Of a stretch of DNA of 41,882 nt, positions 38,599 through 41,882 are shown piece after piece; position 1 is the stretch's first letter; each line of letters opens with the position of its first letter. Below the pieces are notes generated by a model. It was not told the origin of the DNA and did no database searches. It saw nothing but the letters and a program-made list of their open reading frames with translations. The translations under genes and the position numbers were made by a program. Origin of the DNA: JBQTIQ01 sp052387955 (GTDB taxonomy: Bacteria > Actinomycetota > Acidimicrobiia > Acidimicrobiales > JACDCH01); contig JBQTIQ010000016.1 of NCBI GenBank assembly GCA_052387955.1, positions 1 to 41,882 on the forward strand. Reading direction: 5' to 3'.

Positions 38599-39198
38599 AT
38601 GAGCGATGCCATGGCGCCCGGGGTTGGCAGCAGCGAGGGCATGCGAGACAAAGCCAAGGACGCGGTCGGTGACGCAGCGGCCCAAGGGGCAGAGGTCGCG
38701 GCCGTCGTCGGTGAGGAGGCCAAGGCGGTCGCCGGCACTTCCTTGAGCGAAGCGCGATCGGTGGTCGCCACTTCGAAAGCGGAAGCGGGAGCGGTGGCCA
38801 CGGGAGCCAAACAGCACGCCCGCGACCTGGTGGTCGAGACCCGTTCGCAGTTGAAGGAACAAGCCGAGAACCAGACAGTGAGCGTCGCCAACCAGATCGG
38901 CCTACTGGGTGACCAGCTCCAGGCCATGGCCGAAGGAAGACAGGCCGAAGGTCCGATGGTCGACTTGGCCCGCCAAGCGGCGGAAGCGGCGCAACGGGTC
39001 GCCCGGCGCGTCGAACAAGGCGGTGTCGACGAACTGATGTCGGACGTGAAGCAACTGGCCCGGACGCGGCCCGCGCTGTTCCTGCTGGGCGCCGCCGGCG
39101 CCGGTTTCGCCATGGGGCGCCTGGCCAAGAACGCCGACACCCAGGCGCTGGTCACCGCGGCCAAGCCGGTCGCCGGGCAGACGCCGGCGACGAGCTGA
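38599..39198 (+). CDS. LEA-like protein with C-terminal membrane segment
   Basis: 199-aa hydrophilic Ala/Glu/Lys-rich protein. Residues 10-110 have the low-complexity amphipathic pattern of LEA or apolipoprotein-like helices (MRDKAKDAVGDAAAQGAEVA, KQHARDLVVETRSQLKEQAE). Residues about 155-175 (RPALFLLGAAGAGFAMGRL) form one short membrane segment of the YtxH-like kind. It is likely membrane-anchored with a long cytoplasmic helical arm; an envelope-stress or desiccation role is inferred from composition and neighbours. The ATG at 38599 has GGAGG about 8 nt upstream. It is first in an operon with Holin-X (11-bp gap) and DUF3618 genes. Confidence 0.78.
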   Translation: MSDAMAPGVGSSEGMRDKAKDAVGDAAAQGAEVAAVVGEEAKAVAGTSLSEARSVVATSKAEAGAVATGAKQHARDLVVETRSQLKEQAENQTVSVANQIGLLGDQLQAMAEGRQAEGPMVDLARQAAEAAQRVARRVEQGGVDELMSDVKQLARTRPALFLLGAAGAGFAMGRLAKNADTQALVTAAKPVAGQTPATS

Positions 39199-39209
39199 TC
39201 GGAGCAACG

Positions 39210-39620
39210 ATGGCGATCGACCAAGGAGACCTGACCGGCCCCGGCTCCGCACCTCCGCTGCCCGAGGTCGTAGCCAAATTGAAGGCCGACTTCTCCCGGC
39301 TGTTGGGTGACGAGGTGGCCCTGGCCAAGGTGGAGATCAAAGAGACGGCCGTGCAGGCCGCCAAGGGCGCCGGCATGGTGGGAGGAGGCGCTTACGTCGG
39401 CTCGACCGCGCTGTTGTTGCTGTCGTTCGCGGCCGCCTTCGGGCTGGCAACGGTGATGCCGGCCGGGGTGGCGTTCCTGATCGTGGCGGTGGTGTACGGG
39501 GTGATCGCGGTGGTCCTGGTCAAGTCAGGGGCGGAAAAGCTGACCACCCTGAGCGGCCCGACCCAGACCATTCAGACCTTGAAGGAGGACGTGCAGTGGG
39601 CCAAACAACAGATGAGCTGA
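39210..39620 (+). CDS. Putative actinobacterial Holin-X (phage holin family-like) protein
   Basis: 136-aa membrane protein of the Holin_3_6/PF07332 type. The N-terminal amphipathic helix (EVVAKLKADFSRLLGDEVAL, KVEIKETAVQAAKGAG) precedes two transmembrane helices at about 58-84 and 86-108. Despite the name, these chromosomal proteins are not tied to phage; they usually sit beside DUF3618 genes as here and may act in the envelope. The ATG at 39210 follows GGAG. The end overlaps the next gene by 25 nt, with the next ribosome site inside this coding sequence. Confidence 0.88.
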   Translation: MAIDQGDLTGPGSAPPLPEVVAKLKADFSRLLGDEVALAKVEIKETAVQAAKGAGMVGGGAYVGSTALLLLSFAAAFGLATVMPAGVAFLIVAVVYGVIAVVLVKSGAEKLTTLSGPTQTIQTLKEDVQWAKQQMS

Positions 39621-40357
39621 GGGCCGATATCGAGCGTCAGCGAGCCCGCCTGACCGACGACGTGGCCGACCTGAAGTACAAAACGAGCCCATCGAGGCTG
39701 AAGGACCGGGCCCGGGCCACGATCACACAGGCGAAACAAGCGGCCCTGGGGGCTGCCGAAGGAGCCAAGGCCGCCATCTCCGACGGCGCGACCACAACCA
39801 AGGGCAAGATGTCCGATGCGGCCGACGCCGTCAAGGACAAGGCCGGCGACCTCGCCGAACACGCCAAGGAGGCTGTCGCCGACACCTCCAACGGAGCCAA
39901 GGGCAAGGCCACCGATCTCGCCCATGAAGCGAAGGCCCGAGCCAACGGCTCGTCACCCGCGTCCGACGACGGTGCCCCGCTGGCCGTTGGCCTGATGGCG
40001 TTCGGCGCCGGCTTGGTCGCCGCCGCCCTACTGCCGGGCAGCGGTCGGGAGAAGCAGGCCGCGGGCCGGCTCCAGCCGGCGCTCGAGTCGGCGGCCGGAG
40101 AAGTGTCCTCGGCGGCCCAGGCCGCCATCGCCGAGCTCAAGCCTCAGGCCCAAGCGGCCGTGACCGACGTGCGCGACAAGGCCCAGCAGGCCGCGGGCAC
40201 GGTGAAAGACCAGGTCAACGAATCGGTGGCCATCGCCACCGACGAGGCTCAGCGAGCCAGGGCCGAGATCGAACGATCCGCTCGCGACGCCGCCACCGAC
40301 ATCAAGGACACCGCCGGGGACGTGGCGACGGACGTGAAGGACGCCGCCACCCAGTAG
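39596..40357 (+). CDS. DUF3618 protein with LEA-like repeat tail
   Basis: 253 aa. The N-terminal DUF3618 motif is clear: TTDELRADIERQRARLTDDV followed by ADLKYKTSPSRLKDRA. The rest is a series of Ala/Lys/Asp-rich amphipathic segments (AKQAALGAAEGAKAAISDG, GKMSDAADAVKDKAGDLAEH, EKQAAGRLQPALESAAGEV, RSARDAATDIKDTAGDVATD), interrupted by one hydrophobic helix at about 124-143 (PLAVGLMAFGAGLVAAALL). This matches membrane-bound LEA-like proteins. The GTG at 39596 has a strong AAGGAGGA 7 nt upstream, inside the Holin-X gene. It is convergent with mscS. Confidence 0.88.
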   Translation: MGQTTDELRADIERQRARLTDDVADLKYKTSPSRLKDRARATITQAKQAALGAAEGAKAAISDGATTTKGKMSDAADAVKDKAGDLAEHAKEAVADTSNGAKGKATDLAHEAKARANGSSPASDDGAPLAVGLMAFGAGLVAAALLPGSGREKQAAGRLQPALESAAGEVSSAAQAAIAELKPQAQAAVTDVRDKAQQAAGTVKDQVNESVAIATDEAQRARAEIERSARDAATDIKDTAGDVATDVKDAATQ

Positions 40358-40401
40358 TCGGACGAAGTCGGCGATCCCCGTGGCCCGCTGGCGACCACTC
40401 C

Positions 40402-41463
40402 TCAGGGGCCCGACGGCGCCCCCGGAGCCGTCGGGCCCGCCTCGGGTAGCGCGCCACCGGCCTCGGTCCCGGCGCCGTCGGCCCTGAATGCGTCCTCCTG
40501 CCGGCGTACCCACACCGTGCGCTGGGGGAAGGGCATCTCGATCCCGTCGGCGTCGAACGCTTCCTTCAGGCGCATGCGCAGCTCGCGCATCACCGTGAAC
40601 TGCTCCGCGGGCTGGGTCTTGATCACCAACCGGATGTCGACCCCGTCGACGCCCAGGTTCTCGACACCCCATACCTCGGGCTCCTCCAGCAGCCGGTGGT
40701 CCCAGTCGGGGTCGTGCCACATGGCATCGGCCACCCGCTTGATCACGCGTTCCGCGTGCCGCAGATCGGTGTCGTAGCCGACGGATACGTCGAGCAGGGC
40801 CCGGGCCCATTCCTGGCTCTTGTTGCCGACCCGGACGATCTGCCCGTTGGGGACGTGCCACATGGTGCCGTTCACATCACGGATACGGGTCGTGCGCAGC
40901 GAGACCCCCTCCACCGTGCCCACCGCCTCGCCCACGTCGACGATGTCGCCCACCCCGTACTGGTCCTCGGCCAGCATGAACACGCCGGAGAGGAAGTCCT
41001 TCACGAGGCTCTGAGCGCCGAAGCCGAGAGCGACCCCGGCGATCCCGGCGCTGGCGATGATGGGGCCGAGGTTGACACCCAGCTCACCCAGGACGGTCAC
41101 GGCGGCGGTGGCCCACACGATAGCGGTGGCCGTGCTGGCGAGTACCGAGCCGATCGTCTCCGCCCGGGCCGTTGCTCGCGGCCCGGGCAGGCCGCCGAGC
41201 AGCACACCCCGCCCCAAGGACCTGGTCCCGCTCACGCCGGCCAGTTCGTCGGCGAATCGCCTCGCCGCCCGCCGTACCAGCCGGCTGACGACAGCCGCCA
41301 CCACGACCACCAGCACGACCCGCAGAGGAGCCCCGACCACGAAGTCGACCAGACCAGCGACGAAGTCGTTGTCGGTCGCGTCGAACACTCGGCGACAGGC
41401 CCACGAAGGATCGGTGCCGCAGGCGTCGATCAGCTCGACCGGCGGCTCCAACTGCTGCAGCAC
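40402..41463 (-). CDS. MscS-family mechanosensitive ion channel
   Basis: Membrane-tension-gated channel that releases osmolytes on hypo-osmotic shock; 353 aa. N-terminal helices are at about 38-62 and 105-128. The pore helix region has IIASAGIAGVALGFGAQSLV, followed by KDFLSGVFMLAEDQYGVGD, the MscS signature. The beta domain contains VGTVEGVSLRTTRIRDVNG and MWHVPNGQI, and the C-terminal domain ends in a Gly/Pro/Ala tail. The GTG at 41463 is fixed by a -10 box 6 nt upstream. It is convergent with the LEA/Holin-X/DUF3618 operon, consistent with an envelope or osmotic stress neighbourhood. Confidence 0.93.
   Translation of the reverse strand: MLQQLEPPVELIDACGTDPSWACRRVFDATDNDFVAGLVDFVVGAPLRVVLVVVVAAVVSRLVRRAARRFADELAGVSGTRSLGRGVLLGGLPGPRATARAETIGSVLASTATAIVWATAAVTVLGELGVNLGPIIASAGIAGVALGFGAQSLVKDFLSGVFMLAEDQYGVGDIVDVGEAVGTVEGVSLRTTRIRDVNGTMWHVPNGQIVRVGNKSQEWARALLDVSVGYDTDLRHAERVIKRVADAMWHDPDWDHRLLEEPEVWGVENLGVDGVDIRLVIKTQPAEQFTVMRELRMRLKEAFDADGIEMPFPQRTVWVRRQEDAFRADGAGTEAGGALPEAGPTAPGAPSGP
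40406..40438. terminator. 12-bp hairpin inside the 3' end of mscS, possible bidirectional terminator
   Basis: GGGCCCGACGGC (40406-40417) and GCCGTCGGGCCC (40427-40438) are perfectly complementary around a 9-nt loop. The hairpin is within the last dozen codons of mscS and 49 bp after the DUF3618 stop, between convergent genes. No U-tract. Confidence 0.5.
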
Positions 41464-41469
41464 CGCCGC

Positions 41470-41475
41470 ACCCTA
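41470..41475 (-). promoter_or_regulatory. -10 box for the leaderless mscS gene
   Basis: Minus-strand TAGGGT, then 6 nt (GCGGCG), then the GTG at 41463; almost identical to the helicase promoter at 25394. Confidence 0.55.
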
Positions 41476-41497
41476 CTGAGGGCGGAGCGAGGCGAGC

Positions 41498-41758
41498 TCA
41501 GCGCCCGACGACAGCAGGGGCCGAGGCCCACTCGATGAAGATGCACTCCCCGGGGCAGTCGGCGGCGGCGGCGGCGACGTCACCCTCTCGGAGCCTGCGG
41601 ACTCGGGCCAGGCTCCGGGCACCACCGGGGTCGTTGAGCACCGAGCCGCCTTCCTTCACGTAGGCGATGCCGTCTTCGAGCAGCGCGAACACCTCGGGAG
41701 CATGATCGGTGCACAGCCCGTCGCCGGTACACAGGTCTTGATCGATCCACACCTTCAT
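41498..41758 (-). CDS. P450-type ferredoxin, probably [3Fe-4S]
   Basis: 86-aa electron-transfer protein. The N-terminal cluster segment DQDLCTGDGLCTDHAPEVF has Cys10 and Cys16 in a C-x5-C spacing, with Asp where the second Cys of a [4Fe-4S] site would be. The third ligand is in AADCPGECIFIEW. This is the actinobacterial ferredoxin type that usually donates electrons to cytochromes P450 and commonly binds [3Fe-4S]. No P450 gene is in the window; one may lie beyond the right edge. The ATG at 41758 is the family start. A longer frame to 41854 would translate repeat A and is unlikely. No -10 box is visible because repeat A occupies the upstream DNA. Confidence 0.88.
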   Translation of the reverse strand: MKVWIDQDLCTGDGLCTDHAPEVFALLEDGIAYVKEGGSVLNDPGGARSLARVRRLREGDVAAAAADCPGECIFIEWASAPAVVGR

Positions 41759-41759
41759 C

Positions 41760-41828
41760 GTTGGCGTTCCCCGGCCACGCAGGCCGCGCTCAGCCGCACC
41801 TCCGCTGGCGCTGCGGTGCTCGCATCGG
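41760..41828 (+). repeat. Interspersed repeat family A, copy 5
   Basis: GTTGGCGTTCCCCGGCCACG through CTCGCATCGG; it begins 2 bp from the ferredoxin start codon, so the ferredoxin ATG sits at the edge of the repeat. Confidence 0.85.
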
Positions 41829-41855
41829 TCAACTGGCCCATCGCCCACGACCATC

Positions 41856-41882
41856 GTTGGCGTTCCCCGGCCACGCAGGCCG
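41856..41882 (+). repeat. Interspersed repeat family A, copy 6 (cut by window edge)
   Basis: GTTGGCGTTCCCCGGCCACG followed by CAGGCCG, identical to the first 27 bp of copy 5, in tandem with it. The preceding CCATC also resembles the flank of copy 5. Confidence 0.8.

Noticed and set aside
39210..39620. Prophage signal from the holin-family name
   Set aside because: No other phage genes are present; Holin-X proteins beside DUF3618 are ordinary actinobacterial chromosomal genes.

Overview
The window is very GC-rich DNA that reads as the chromosome of an actinobacterium, most likely class Acidimicrobiia or a close relative. Support comes from the gene content (actinobacterial Holin-X, DUF3618, DUF5317, septum-formation-family lipoprotein, tandem GAF-ANTAR proteins, UvrD/HRDC helicase), frequent GTG and TTG starts, and a recurrent promoter style in which a TANNNT -10 box lies 5 to 9 nt before the start codon, which implies leaderless mRNAs. 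The placement is inferred from families and composition; no marker gene was compared.

Layout. 1-1028: 3' part of an IS110-type element abutting the stop codon of mrp. 1029-4050: an iron-sulfur module with mrp divergent from a SufR-like regulator that overlaps a cysteine desulfurase gene. 4124-4591: SixA-like phosphatase. 12182 down to 4754 (minus strand): a compact System I cytochrome c maturation operon, ccmA-B-C-D-E-F, a 30-codon ORF, ccmG, ccmH, a ccmI-like TPR gene and an RDD gene, almost all joined by overlapping stop/start codons. 12397-16185: two lipoproteins, an SDR, an enoyl-CoA hydratase/isomerase-like protein and DUF5317. 15999-18394: a GH63/MGH-like glycosidase divergent from a GT4 glycosyltransferase. 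18560-22366: small membrane protein, zinc alcohol dehydrogenase, TetR regulator and two GAF-ANTAR proteins. 22697-31667: UvrD-type helicase, aldo/keto reductase, a STAND-like protein with a damaged P-loop, DUF2784, a DHFR-like remnant, a TIGR03086 protein and a TPR-LuxR regulator. 31778-34262: acyl-CoA dehydrogenase with a palindromic operator, and an MFS transporter. 34530-38457: divergent cysS and an archaeal-type valS. 38599-41758: a three-gene LEA/Holin-X/DUF3618 envelope or stress operon, an MscS channel and a P450-type ferredoxin.

Between these genes lie three families of short interspersed structured repeats. Family A is about 65 bp, with at least six copies that mostly sit just upstream of start codons. 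Family B is about 67 bp, in tandem pairs between convergent gene ends, plus one decayed copy. Family C is about 124 bp, in two copies with three potential stem-loops. None encodes a recognisable protein, and they are the most likely undescribed structure here. No CRISPR array, tRNA, rRNA or prophage was seen.
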